Source: JBGCEZ01 sp045106735 (GTDB lineage Bacteria; Planctomycetota; Phycisphaerae; Phycisphaerales; SM1A02). Taken from it: a DNA stretch of 64,000 nucleotides. Shown piece after piece: positions 15,630-24,483 of this stretch. The stretch covers positions 14,203-78,202 of the forward strand of contig JBGCEZ010000032.1 in the NCBI GenBank assembly GCA_045106735.1. The letters run 5' to 3'. Made by a program: the position numbers and the translations under genes. The notes under the pieces were generated by a model that was not told where the DNA came from, ran no database searches, and saw only the letters and a program-made list of their open reading frames with translations. The first letter of the stretch is position 1. Each line of letters starts with the position of its first letter.

Positions 15630-18600
15630 ATGCGTATCGGCGGACGACGGATGAATGATCGCGCGGCGAAGCGAGTAGCCCGCGCGGCGGCGGCGATGGC
15701 GGCGATGGCGGCAGTGGGCTCCACGATTGGATGGACGACGAGGGTGGCCATCGCGGCGCCGGCCGAGGGGTTCCAAGCCCAGGCAGCTCCGACTCCGGCC
15801 TCGGCGCCGACTCCCGCCGCCCGCGTCACCGACCCCGGCTTCACGTTCCGCGTGTACCAGGTCGAAGGCGACATCTTCTCGATCCCGCCCATCGCCCCGG
15901 ACCAGACGCCGAACCTCGATCGGTTGCTGACCGAGTTGAACATCTCCGGCGACGCGTTCGGGCCGTTCACCGCGCCGACCGTGACCGAGATCATCGCGTT
16001 TCTGCAGATTCCGCGGGACGGGATGTACCAGTTCCGCGTGGCCAGCGACGACGGGTCGCGACTGACGATCGGGGGCGCCGTCGCCGTTGACCACGATGGC
16101 CGGCACGGGGCGACGCGGGTGACCGGCGCCGCGATTCGTCTGGCCGCCGGATCGCACGATCTGCGCCTCGACCACTTCGACTCCGGCGGCGCCCGCAGCA
16201 TCCGCGTCGAGTGGGCCGCGGTGCCGGCGGGGATGGACGACGCGCCCGAAGCTGCGTTTCGCGTGCTCGCCGCCCCGGACGTGCAGTCTCCGCGCGACCT
16301 GACCCGCGTCACCTCGCCGGGCGTCAAGGCGATCGCCGGCGCCCGCCGGCCCGGGGACATGGCGCCGCTCCGCGATGTCCATCCCGGCTGGACCATGACG
16401 ACGCTCGTGGCCGACGACTTCCTGGCCAAAGTTGGGGCGATGGTGGTGATGCCGGACGGCCGGCTCATCGTCGGCACCTTCGATCCGCTCCAGCGCGATG
16501 AGCGCGTGCTGCCGGACATCGACTCCAAGCCGCCGGACGGGCTGTTCGTGATCGAGGAGATCGGCGACGCGGATCCGGACACCGGGATCGACGCGGTCAC
16601 CGCCCGGCGCGTGGCCACCGATCTGTACGAGCCGGCCGGCATGTGCGTGATGGACGGCGAGCTGTACGTCGCCCACCGCCGCGGCGTGGTCCGGCTGCTC
16701 GACGCCGATGGCGACGGCTTCTTTGAGACCCACGAGCTGGTCGGCGCGGGCTGGGAAGGCTGGAACTACCACCAGTTTGCCATGGGCCTCGAGCATCGCG
16801 ACGGCCGCTTCTATACGGCCCTGTCCACGGCCATGGCCCCGCCGGCCTGGGAGGGCATGGAGACCAATGCCGGCTCGAACGGGCCGATGCGTGGCGGCAT
16901 GGTGGAGATCGACCCGTCGCACGCGGCCCCGGGCAACACGCGGCTCATCGCCGGCGGGTTCCGCACGCCCAATGGCACCGGCGTGCTGGCCGACGGCACG
17001 ATGATCGTCATGGACAACCAAGGTACGTGGATGTCCACCAATCAAGTGGTGGAGGTGGTTCCGGGACGGTTCTACGGGCACCACAATTGGACGCGGTTCG
17101 TGCCGAAGTTGGCCGATCGGTTCCCGGACGGCGGGCACCCGAGTGCCCTGGGTGACCGGCCGCGCACGACGGCGGCGATCTATCTGCCGCAGAACGAGTG
17201 TAGCAATTCGCCGACGCAGGCACTGCTGATTGAAGACGGTCCGTTCGCCGGGCAGATGCTGATGGGCGAGCTCACCGCCGGCGGGCTGCGCCGGCTGATC
17301 TTTGAACGCGTGGGCGGCGTGCTGCAAGGCGCGGTGGTCCGCCACACCCAAGGCCTGAGCGTCGGCGTGAATCGACTGGCCCGCGGCACGGATGGCTCGC
17401 TCTACCTCGGCGGCATGGGGGCCGGCGGGAACTGGAACTGGCGGGGAACGCAGACCGGATTGCACCGGCTCGTGTCCAATGGGCGCACGGCGTTCGAGAT
17501 CGAGACGGTGCAGGCGACGCCGACGGGCTTTCTGGTGCGGTGGACGCGTCCGGTTGATCGCGCGTGGCTGGCCGACGCCGCGAACTTCACGTTGCGCTCA
17601 TGGACGTACGCGCCGACGGCGGCGTACGGCGGGCCGAAGGTCGGCGAGCGGGCGGAGCGCATCATCGCGGTGCGGCCGGGCGGCGATGGCCGATCGGTCA
17701 TGATTGACGTTGAACAGCTGCGGACTGGCCGCTGTTTCCATCTGCATGCGGATCCGCCGGGGCCGGATGGCGAACTCGTTCGCTCGACGGAGTTCTGGTA
17801 CACGCTCAATCGCGTACCGGCGATGGAGGCGGGGTCGGAAGATGCGTCGCCGGCCAAGCGCGTGGTCGGCGGGGTCGGAGTCGGCGTGGGCATCCTCCCG
17901 CCGCCGGGGGCGGTCACGCTGATTGGCCAGGGGGTTGCCCCGGCGATGGGCTTTCGCGGCCAGGATTTTCCGCCGCCCGCCCGCGGCGCGGACGAACTCG
18001 TGGCCAGCGCTGCGGCGATGGCCGTCGGCGAAGGAAGCGGCGACCTGATCAGCCGCGGCGAGTTCGGCGACGCACGCTTCCACATCGAGTGGTTCAGCCC
18101 GCTCGGCGGCGAAGGGCAGCGAGCCGGCAACAGCGGCGTCTACCTGCAAGACCGGTACGAAATCCAGGTGCTGGGCACACTTCCCGGCGCGGCGCTTGGC
18201 GTGCAGGATGCAGGGGCGATCTACGGCCAGGTATCGGCGAGCCGCAACGTGTCCACCGGCCCGGGCACGTGGCAGGCGTACGACATCCTCTTCCGCGCTG
18301 CTCGATTCAATCCGGCTGGGGAGAAATCGGCGGACGCGCGGGTGAGCGTCTTCTGGAACGGCGCACTGGTGCACGACGACGTGGCCGTTGTTCGTCCGAC
18401 GGGGTCGCGGGCCGAGGGCGGAGAGCGGCCGGCGCCGGGCCGCGATCATCCGATCGGCCCGCTGTTGCTCCAGGACCACGGATCCGATGCCGAGGGCCCC
18501 GTCCGCTACCGCAACGTCTGGATCGCGCCGCTCGACGCGGCGGCCAGCGATCCGGCACTCGGCCCGGCCGGTCCGTGGATCGACCTCATGGCCCGCCGCG

Positions 18601-19172
18601 ACCTGGCCGCGGACTGGCTGACGTGCGGCGGGCAGGCGACGTACGCGTTCGACGGCGACGAGCTCGTCGGCACCACCGCGCCCAACTCGCCGAACACCTT
18701 CCTCGCCACGCCGGAACGCTTCGCCGACTTCGAACTGATCTACGAGGCGCGAGTGGACCCCCGCCTCAACAGCGGCGTGCAGATCCGCAGCGAATTCATG
18801 GACCGCGCCACCGGCGACGAAGTGGGGACCCGCCGCGGCCCGATGACCGGTCCGCAGATTGAACTGGATCCCTCGGATCGGTCATGGACCGCCGGCATCT
18901 ACGAAGAGCGTGGGCGCGGGTGGCTCGCGCCATTGCACATGGCGCCCTCGGCCCGTCGAGCGTTCCGCGGGAGTGATTGGAACACCATCCGCGTCGTGGC
19001 CCGCGGGCCGGTCATCCGCACCTGGATCAACGGCGTCCCCGCGACTGAACTCTTCGACGCCCGGCAGCCCGATGGGCACATCGGCTTCCAGGTGCACGGG
19101 GTGGGCGCGGTCGCCGAGCCGATGGAAGTGCGGTTCCGGGAGGCGCGGGTTCGGAGTCTCGGGCAGGATTGA
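15630..19172 (+). CDS. Large secreted PA14 / sorbosone-dehydrogenase-like / double DUF1080 protein
   Basis: A 1180-residue exported protein. A signal-like N-terminus (Ala-rich hydrophobic stretch 17-43) precedes a PA14-like domain (about 70-200, with GMYQFRVASDDGSRLTIGG and DHFDSGGARSIRVEW). Next comes a PVC-type six-bladed propeller related to glucose/sorbosone dehydrogenases (about 245-640, with FRTPNGTGVL and GRFYGHHNW), then an Fn3-like linker. Two tandem jelly-roll domains of the DUF1080/3-keto-disaccharide hydrolase kind follow (about 790-980, NSGVYLQDRYEIQVL; about 985-1178, NSGVQIRSEFMD). Such fusions are typical of planctomycetes and probably act on sugars or polysaccharides outside the cytoplasm. 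ATG 15630 has AGAAGGA 8 nt upstream. No cytochrome c motif (CxxCH) was seen. Confidence 0.85.
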   Translation: MRIGGRRMNDRAAKRVARAAAAMAAMAAVGSTIGWTTRVAIAAPAEGFQAQAAPTPASAPTPAARVTDPGFTFRVYQVEGDIFSIPPIAPDQTPNLDRLLTELNISGDAFGPFTAPTVTEIIAFLQIPRDGMYQFRVASDDGSRLTIGGAVAVDHDGRHGATRVTGAAIRLAAGSHDLRLDHFDSGGARSIRVEWAAVPAGMDDAPEAAFRVLAAPDVQSPRDLTRVTSPGVKAIAGARRPGDMAPLRDVHPGWTMTTLVADDFLAKVGAMVVMPDGRLIVGTFDPLQRDERVLPDIDSKPPDGLFVIEEIGDADPDTGIDAVTARRVATDLYEPAGMCVMDGELYVAHRRGVVRLLDADGDGFFETHELVGAGWEGWNYHQFAMGLEHRDGRFYTALSTAMAPPAWEGMETNAGSNGPMRGGMVEIDPSHAAPGNTRLIAGGFRTPNGTGVLADGTMIVMDNQGTWMSTNQVVEVVPGRFYGHHNWTRFVPKLADRFPDGGHPSALGDRPRTTAAIYLPQNECSNSPTQALLIEDGPFAGQMLMGELTAGGLRRLIFERVGGVLQGAVVRHTQGLSVGVNRLARGTDGSLYLGGMGAGGNWNWRGTQTGLHRLVSNGRTAFEIETVQATPTGFLVRWTRPVDRAWLADAANFTLRSWTYAPTAAYGGPKVGERAERIIAVRPGGDGRSVMIDVEQLRTGRCFHLHADPPGPDGELVRSTEFWYTLNRVPAMEAGSEDASPAKRVVGGVGVGVGILPPPGAVTLIGQGVAPAMGFRGQDFPPPARGADELVASAAAMAVGEGSGDLISRGEFGDARFHIEWFSPLGGEGQRAGNSGVYLQDRYEIQVLGTLPGAALGVQDAGAIYGQVSASRNVSTGPGTWQAYDILFRAARFNPAGEKSADARVSVFWNGALVHDDVAVVRPTGSRAEGGERPAPGRDHPIGPLLLQDHGSDAEGPVRYRNVWIAPLDAAASDPALGPAGPWIDLMARRDLAADWLTCGGQATYAFDGDELVGTTAPNSPNTFLATPERFADFELIYEARVDPRLNSGVQIRSEFMDRATGDEVGTRRGPMTGPQIELDPSDRSWTAGIYEERGRGWLAPLHMAPSARRAFRGSDWNTIRVVARGPVIRTWINGVPATELFDARQPDGHIGFQVHGVGAVAEPMEVRFREARVRSLGQD

Positions 19173-19276
19173 AGCCGAGAAATGACCGCGCGGCGCACGC
19201 CGCCGTGGCGATTCGGCTTCCGTCTCGCCGGACTTGCGCCTGATGCGCGCCCGATTCGTGTACGACGTGCGTCCGG

Positions 19277-19320
19277 TGCGCGCCCGATGCGCGCCCGATG
19301 CGCGTCCCACTCGCGCCCGC
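19277..19320. repeat. 11-bp tandem repeat, 4 units
   Basis: tgcgcgcccga twice, then tgcgcgtccca and ctcgcgcccgc, in the 174-bp gap between the two convergent secreted-protein genes. Related fragments extend left to about 19240. Confidence 0.85.
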
Positions 19321-19346
19321 CGCGTCCTACGCGCTCCCGCCGCCCA

Positions 19347-21311
19347 TCAACTCCAGTGGGCGAGCAGCATCAGCACGTCGCCGAAACCGACCGTTCCGTT
19401 GCCGTCGACGTCGGCAGCGCCGTCGGCCGTTCCCCACGCGTCCAAGACGATCGTCAGGTCTGCCGGGCCCACGGCGAGGTCGCCGTCCAGATCCCCGGGG
19501 ATCGCCTGACAATTGTCAGGGATGCCGTCGCCGTCGACGTCGCCCGCTCCGTTGGCCAGCTCCACGAGGTCCGGCACACCGTCGCCGTTGCAGTCGGCCG
19601 GAATTCCGCCGATTCGCTCGAGCAGGCGGGTCGCATCGCCACCGTTGATGACCGCATTCCCGTCAAGGTCGAGGGCTTCGGTGCCGGGGGCCACGGGTCC
19701 CGCCGCGGCCAGGAGCGCCGCGGCGTCGGCCGCGTCCCATTGGCCGTCGCCGTTCGCATCGCCCAGTCGATCGGGATGATGAATCGTCCACCGCTCGTTC
19801 GCGGGATAGTTGCTGAGCGTCCGCACGCCACCCCACGCCCACATGACATCCAGTCGGTCCACCGATGCCGCGTCGCCCAAGCCAAAGAACGCCGCTGCCT
19901 CGTGTTGCGCCTTGTAGCCGGTGCCGGTCACCAGCTCCCGCACCTGGGTTTGACGCCCGGTCCGGCAGGAGAGAAACACGTTCGACGCCCACTGGCCGCC
20001 GCTGCGGTCGCGCACGTCGTAACGGACGCTCGAGCGACGGGTCCCTTCGTGGTTGATGAAGAGGCGCAGTGGCTGGTTCCGGGTGCTGACGACGAGATCC
20101 AGGTCGCCGTCGCCGTCGAAGTCGCCGGCGGACGCCGAACGACTGGGGCCCTCGGCGCCGACGCCGAGTTCCGGGCCGCGATCGACGAGCGGTGGCCTGG
20201 GCGAACCGTGATAGAGGCGGTTCGGGATCGTCCCCGAACTGTTGCAGACGTACAGGTCGAGGCGTCCATCGTGATCGAAGTCGAACATGACCGACCCCCA
20301 CGACGTGGCGAAGCTCTCAACGCCCCAGCCGGCCGCGTCCTCGACGTAGGTGCCGTCGCCTTGATTCAGCAGCAGGGCGTTGCCGGGCTCGTTGTTGTCG
20401 GTGACGTAGATGTCCTCGTGCCCGTTGCCGTCAATGTCGCCAAGGCCGATGCACATGGCATCGACGCACGCCAGGGCGTTGGCTGCCTCGGTGACGTCCA
20501 CGAATGTGCCGCCGACGTTCTCGAAGAGCAGGTTGCGGAACGGAAGGTCCGCGCAGTGCTGTCCGTACGAGTTGGCGAGGTAGAGATCGGGATCACCGTC
20601 GCGATCGTGGTCGAGGAAGGTGGCCTGGAAGGTGTGCTGCTCGGTCGCGGCCACCGCGGGGTGGTTGGCCGTGACGTCCGTGAAAGTCCCGTCGCCGGCG
20701 TTGCGGTAGAGCGTGTTCGATCCGGGGTGCGCACACACGTAGAGATCGAGCCAACCGTCCCCGTCGAAGTCGCCGAAGGTCGCGCTCGCGTGCTCGGCGT
20801 CCGAGGCGGCGACGCCGGCGACCGCGGTGGTGTCGGCGAAGGACCAGTTGCCGAGGTTGCTCAGCAGGACGTTTTCCTCGCCCCAGCGGCTCACGTACAG
20901 GTCGAGATCGCCGTCACGATCCACGTCGCCGGCCACGACCGAGGCGATCGCGGCTATGGGGGCGATGTCGCCGTCATGGCGGACGAAGACGCCGCGGCCA
21001 TTGTTTTCGAAGAGTCCCAGTCGTCCGTCGCCGGCGCCAGTGGCGACGATGTCGGGATCGCCGTCACCGTCGAGGTCGGCGACGATCACACCGTCACCGA
21101 ATGGCTGGACGATGCTGGGCACGTAGTCGATGCCGCGCTGGTTGGCCTCTTCGGTGAACGGAAGAAGCGGCGGATCGCCGGAGCTGGTCGCGGCGAGTGC
21201 CGCCGAACTCACTGCCACGCCACTGGCCACGAGCACCACTGAAGACGCCGATCCGGCGCACCTGCGCGCACGGTCCGCGCATCGAGAACGAACACGATGA
21301 TCCCACGACAT
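19347..21311 (-). CDS. Secreted FG-GAP/VCBS and ASPIC/UnbV protein with dockerin repeats
   Basis: A 654-residue exported protein. The signal peptide is at about 20-42 (SVVLVASGVAVSSAALA). It is followed by seven or so FG-GAP/VCBS blades, each with a calcium-binding DxDGDGxxD loop (for example ADLDGDGDPD, GDVDRDGDLD, GDFDGDGWLD), then an ASPIC/UnbV-like domain (about 440-515, SVRYDVRDRSGGQ). At the end are type I dockerin-like calcium loops (GDANGDGQWDAADA, ADCNGDGVPD, GDLDGDLAVGPADL, ADVDGNGTVGFGDVLMLLAHW). Probably a surface or secreted integrin-like propeller for adhesion or binding. The longer frame start would hide the signal peptide, so ATG 21311 is chosen. No cohesin partner is in the window. 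Confidence 0.85.
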   Translation of the reverse strand: MSWDHRVRSRCADRARRCAGSASSVVLVASGVAVSSAALAATSSGDPPLLPFTEEANQRGIDYVPSIVQPFGDGVIVADLDGDGDPDIVATGAGDGRLGLFENNGRGVFVRHDGDIAPIAAIASVVAGDVDRDGDLDLYVSRWGEENVLLSNLGNWSFADTTAVAGVAASDAEHASATFGDFDGDGWLDLYVCAHPGSNTLYRNAGDGTFTDVTANHPAVAATEQHTFQATFLDHDRDGDPDLYLANSYGQHCADLPFRNLLFENVGGTFVDVTEAANALACVDAMCIGLGDIDGNGHEDIYVTDNNEPGNALLLNQGDGTYVEDAAGWGVESFATSWGSVMFDFDHDGRLDLYVCNSSGTIPNRLYHGSPRPPLVDRGPELGVGAEGPSRSASAGDFDGDGDLDLVVSTRNQPLRLFINHEGTRRSSVRYDVRDRSGGQWASNVFLSCRTGRQTQVRELVTGTGYKAQHEAAAFFGLGDAASVDRLDVMWAWGGVRTLSNYPANERWTIHHPDRLGDANGDGQWDAADAAALLAAAGPVAPGTEALDLDGNAVINGGDATRLLERIGGIPADCNGDGVPDLVELANGAGDVDGDGIPDNCQAIPGDLDGDLAVGPADLTIVLDAWGTADGAADVDGNGTVGFGDVLMLLAHWS

Positions 21312-21701
21312 AGCCACCACCCCTTGGCTCGACACATTCAAGGACGCGCCCTCCCCACTTGGCCAGCGCATCTCCCCGCGCTGATCCTAGCGGTCCTGCG
21401 CCGAAATGGAATCTTGTTTTCACAAAGCTTGGTTGCGCGATGGCTGAGCGTCGCAGGCGCCGCCGCCGAGTGCGGCGGGCGCCGGTCGTCATGACGCGAC
21501 GCGTATTCCGATGCGTCGCCAGCACGCGGAGCGTCGTTGCCGAACGCGAACGAGCCGCGAACGAGCCGCGAATGAGGCGCTGGCTTCGGGCGCCGACGCC
21601 CACCGCCGCGACCGTCGAACGTGGATGGATCCCGCGCTGCACGAATCTTGACCCGCGCATCCTCAGTTGCGCCGCGCACGTCGTGGCCGCCCGCCGCGGC
21701 G
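21312..21701. other. 390-bp gap without a credible gene
   Basis: This lies between lpxI (stop) and the start of the FG-GAP gene. It holds an AT-richer patch (about 21400-21435) that may be the promoter of the FG-GAP gene, a strong GC hairpin around 21451-21480 that could end lpxI transcription but has no T tract, and an 11-bp repeat. The minus frame through it is Arg-rich and unconserved. Confidence 0.6.
21546..21578. repeat. 11-bp tandem repeat, 3 units
   Basis: gcgaacgagcc twice and gcgaatgaggc once, in the gap downstream of lpxI. Confidence 0.82.
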
Positions 21702-22577
21702 CTACTCCTCCGTCGCGGCCGCCGCCGTCGCCACTCCCACGAGGGCTATCTTCCGCGCGTCGGCCTCGGCGATGACCGCCGCTCGGTCGATCATGATCAC
21801 GCGCCCGGCTCCCAGGGCCAGGCAACCCGCCCCGGCCTCGGCGAGTTGGCGGATCGTCTCCACGCCCACGGTCGGGACGTCGGCGCGCATGTCGTGGTCG
21901 GGCTTGGACGTCTTCATGAGGGTCCAGCCGCCGGCGCGGCAGAGTTCACCCGCCCGCTGGATCATCGCCGCGGTGCCCTCGACCGCTTCCACCGCGATCA
22001 CGTCGCGGTTGCTCACCGCGATCGACTGGCCGATGTCGAGCGAGGCCGATCCGGCCAGAATGGGCCGGCCAAAGTCGATGTCCCCGCGCTGGGCGGTGCT
22101 CGGGGCGACCGCGCCCATCACGCCGACGGCGGCCATGTGATCCTGGATGTGCGTGGTGGAGTCGATGAGCGTGATTCCCGCGCTGGCCATTTCGTCGGCC
22201 ACCGCCGCGAGCAAGGCGGCGTTTCGGCGATCGTGCCGCAGGCGACGATACCAAATGAGCGCCGACCGAACGTCGGGGATCAGCCGGATCACGCGGAAGC
22301 GCGCGTGCGCTCGACGCTTGGCCACGCCGCCGACCATCACCGCCTCGCTGACGCCGGCCCGGCGCATGACCCGAATCCACGAACCCATGCGGGCGATGCC
22401 GACGGGCGTGAGCTCGGTGCAGGCCTCTGCCAGCTCGGGAGCGAATTCGCCGCGCAGTCCCGCCGCGTGAACCGAATAGCCGGCCGCTTGCATGCCACGG
22501 GCGACCAGAATCGGCAATTGGCCGTGGCCGGCGATCAAGCCGATGCGGGGCGCGGCAGCGTCGGCCGATCCGCTCAC
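21702..22577 (-). CDS. lpxI: UDP-2,3-diacylglucosamine pyrophosphatase, LpxI family
   Basis: A 291-residue LpxI-type enzyme (formerly DUF1009) that splits UDP-2,3-diacylglucosamine to lipid X and UMP in lipid A synthesis, replacing LpxH. The N-terminal signature IGLIAGHGQLPILVA (residues 12-26), the GGVAKRRA segment, and the C-terminal DIGQSIAVSNRDVIAVEAVEGT and LMKTSKPDHDMRADVPTVG are the conserved blocks of the family, in the usual order and length. It implies a lipid A-containing outer membrane. The start overlaps the stop of the upstream LOG gene by 4 nt (ATGA), so the two are translationally coupled. Confidence 0.92.
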   Translation of the reverse strand: MSGSADAAAPRIGLIAGHGQLPILVARGMQAAGYSVHAAGLRGEFAPELAEACTELTPVGIARMGSWIRVMRRAGVSEAVMVGGVAKRRAHARFRVIRLIPDVRSALIWYRRLRHDRRNAALLAAVADEMASAGITLIDSTTHIQDHMAAVGVMGAVAPSTAQRGDIDFGRPILAGSASLDIGQSIAVSNRDVIAVEAVEGTAAMIQRAGELCRAGGWTLMKTSKPDHDMRADVPTVGVETIRQLAEAGAGCLALGAGRVIMIDRAAVIAEADARKIALVGVATAAAATEE

Positions 22578-23173
22578 GTCTTGGCGTCCAGGCCGCCCGA
22601 GGGAAAGATGCGCGATTCGTCGATCGCTCCCGGTTCGTGGCGGATCATGTCGTCGATCAGGGCCTCGATCTCGGTGTGCACCTGGACGAGCTCCATCACC
22701 GCGGGGCGGGCGAAGCGTTGCTCGATCATGTGGCGGAACATCGCCAGCATCGGGTCGTAGTAGCCGTCCACATCGAGCAGGCCGATCGGCAGCATGTGTT
22801 CGCCGAGGTACCGTCCGGTGAGTGCTTCAAAGAACTCTTCGAGGGTACCGATGCCGCCCGGCAGGACGATGACGCCGTCGCCGCGCTCGATGAGCAGGCG
22901 CTTGCGTTCTCGCATCGTGGGGACGACGACGAGTTCGTCGGCCGCGTCGTAGGCCCGCTCTGGACCGTGCAGCCGCTCGGTGATGATGCCGGTGACGCGG
23001 CCGCCGCCGGCGTGGACCGCGCGGGCCACCGCACCCATGAGGCCGCGACTGCCGCCGCCGTAGATCAGATCGATCCCGCGCCGGGCCAAGGCCGCGCCCA
23101 ACTGGGTCGCCGCCTCCACGTGGACGGGGGCGAGTTCATCGGAGCTCGAGCAGTAAACGGTGCAGCGCTTCAC
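22574..23173 (-). CDS. LOG-family protein (TIGR00730-type Rossmann fold)
   Basis: A 199-residue LOG/YvdD-type protein; characterised members are cytokinin-nucleoside 5'-monophosphate phosphoribohydrolases, which release a base from a nucleoside monophosphate. The signature is complete: YGGGSRGLMGAVA in the N-terminal half, the ERKRLL helix (RERKRLLIERGDGVI), and PGGIGTLEEFFEAL. GTG 23173 is preferred because VKRCTVYCSSS is the normal first strand; an ATG at 23239 would add an unconserved Arg/Pro-rich segment. It overlaps lpxI by 4 nt. Its substrate in a bacterium like this is unknown. Confidence 0.9.
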   Translation of the reverse strand: MKRCTVYCSSSDELAPVHVEAATQLGAALARRGIDLIYGGGSRGLMGAVARAVHAGGGRVTGIITERLHGPERAYDAADELVVVPTMRERKRLLIERGDGVIVLPGGIGTLEEFFEALTGRYLGEHMLPIGLLDVDGYYDPMLAMFRHMIEQRFARPAVMELVQVHTEIEALIDDMIRHEPGAIDESRIFPSGGLDAKT

Positions 23174-23340
23174 GTCGTGGCGACTCTCGGCGGGACGGGG
23201 GATCGGCGGCGAACGGGCCGCGCTCGCGAATCGTATCATCCACGCTCGCCGCGGCCGATGGGCCGGCGTCCGATCCTGAGGGTGGTGGCGCTCGCCGCCC
23301 GCTCGCCGCCCGTTCATGACCTCGTCCGGCCCACTTGCCC

Positions 23341-24483
23341 ATGCTGCACGCGATGTTCTTGTTGCCCGTCGTCGGCCTGGCCACCGGACTCGTGATCGGC
23401 CTGGCCGGGACGTGGTCGCTGATCCGCCTGGGATCCCGGCTGGGGACGCTCGACTCGGCCGGTTCGGCCGGACACCAGAAGACGGAACTGCGGCCGGTCC
23501 CGAATATTGGCGGGGTGGCGATCGTGGCCGCGGTCTTGCTGCCGATCATCGGCGGGCTGATCGCCTTTCACGGACTCGGGGCCGAGCGCATCATGGACCT
23601 GGTGCCGGCGCTTCGCGGGCCGGACGACGCCCCGCGCGTGCTGGTGGACCGCTTGGCCGCCTCGACCCCCTTGGCCATCGCCCTCGTGGGGTCCGCCGCA
23701 CTCCTGCACATCGTCGGCCTGATCGATGACCGCCGCCCGCTGCCGGCCATCCCCAAGCTGCTGGCCCAGCTCGTGCCGGCGGCGATCATGGTGATCGTCT
23801 TCGACGTGCGGCTGCTCACGCTGCTCGGGCCGGGGCTGAGCATTGCCGTGACGATCATCTGGATCGTGGCCATGACCAACGCGATCAACTTCCTCGACAA
23901 CATGGACGGCCTGGCCGGGGGCGTGTCGCTCGTCGCCTCGCTGTTGCTGGCCGTGGTCGCCATGCTGGCGGCCCAGTGGTTCGTGGCCGGCACGCTGCTC
24001 TTGCTCGCCGGCGGGCTCGCCGGGTTCCTGGTCTTCAACGCGCCGCCGGCCCGCATCTTCATGGGCGATGGCGGCTCCCTGGTCGTCGGCTTCCTGTTGG
24101 CCGTCCTGACCGCCCGCATCACGTTCGTCCATCCGGACCTTGGCGGCGCGTGGTACGGCGTTTTCATGCCGCTCGCCGTCCTCGCCATTCCGCTGTACGA
24201 CTTCACGAGCGTGACGGCCATTCGCATTCTGCAGGGCAAGAGCCCGCTGGTCGGCGACCAACAGCACTTCTCCCACCGGCTGGTGCAGCGCGGGCTTTCG
24301 CGCCGCGGGGCGGTGGCGGTGATCGTGGGGCTGACCGCGGTCACGGGAATCGGCGGCGTGTCGCTCGGCTCGCTCGCGCCGTGGCAAGCGATCCTCGTCG
24401 GCGTGCAAACGCTGCTGGTGCTTGGCGTGATCGGCCTGTTGGAGCATGCCTCGCGGCGGAGAGCCGGCGGGGGTGATGCGTGA
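23341..24483 (+). CDS. Polyprenyl-phosphate sugar-1-phosphate transferase (WecA/TagO/MraY superfamily)
   Basis: A 380-residue membrane enzyme with about 10-11 transmembrane helices. The family motifs are present: VGLIDDRRPLP (Asp-Asp for Mg), NAINFLDNMDGLAGG, FNAPPARIFMGDGGS, and QQHFSHRLVQRG in the last cytoplasmic loop. It transfers a sugar-1-phosphate from a UDP-sugar to undecaprenyl phosphate. The short MraY-specific pentapeptide-binding regions are not evident, and the position next to a Wzy/WaaL-like gene favours a WecA-like role in surface glycan initiation. ATG 23341 is chosen over TTG 23335. It overlaps the next gene (GTGA). Confidence 0.9.
   Translation: MLHAMFLLPVVGLATGLVIGLAGTWSLIRLGSRLGTLDSAGSAGHQKTELRPVPNIGGVAIVAAVLLPIIGGLIAFHGLGAERIMDLVPALRGPDDAPRVLVDRLAASTPLAIALVGSAALLHIVGLIDDRRPLPAIPKLLAQLVPAAIMVIVFDVRLLTLLGPGLSIAVTIIWIVAMTNAINFLDNMDGLAGGVSLVASLLLAVVAMLAAQWFVAGTLLLLAGGLAGFLVFNAPPARIFMGDGGSLVVGFLLAVLTARITFVHPDLGGAWYGVFMPLAVLAIPLYDFTSVTAIRILQGKSPLVGDQQHFSHRLVQRGLSRRGAVAVIVGLTAVTGIGGVSLGSLAPWQAILVGVQTLLVLGVIGLLEHASRRRAGGGDA

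Noticed and set aside
19182..21242. A 686-codon open frame antisense to the FG-GAP gene
   Set aside because: The minus strand has clear calcium-loop repeats, signal peptide and dockerins; the plus frame is a shadow.
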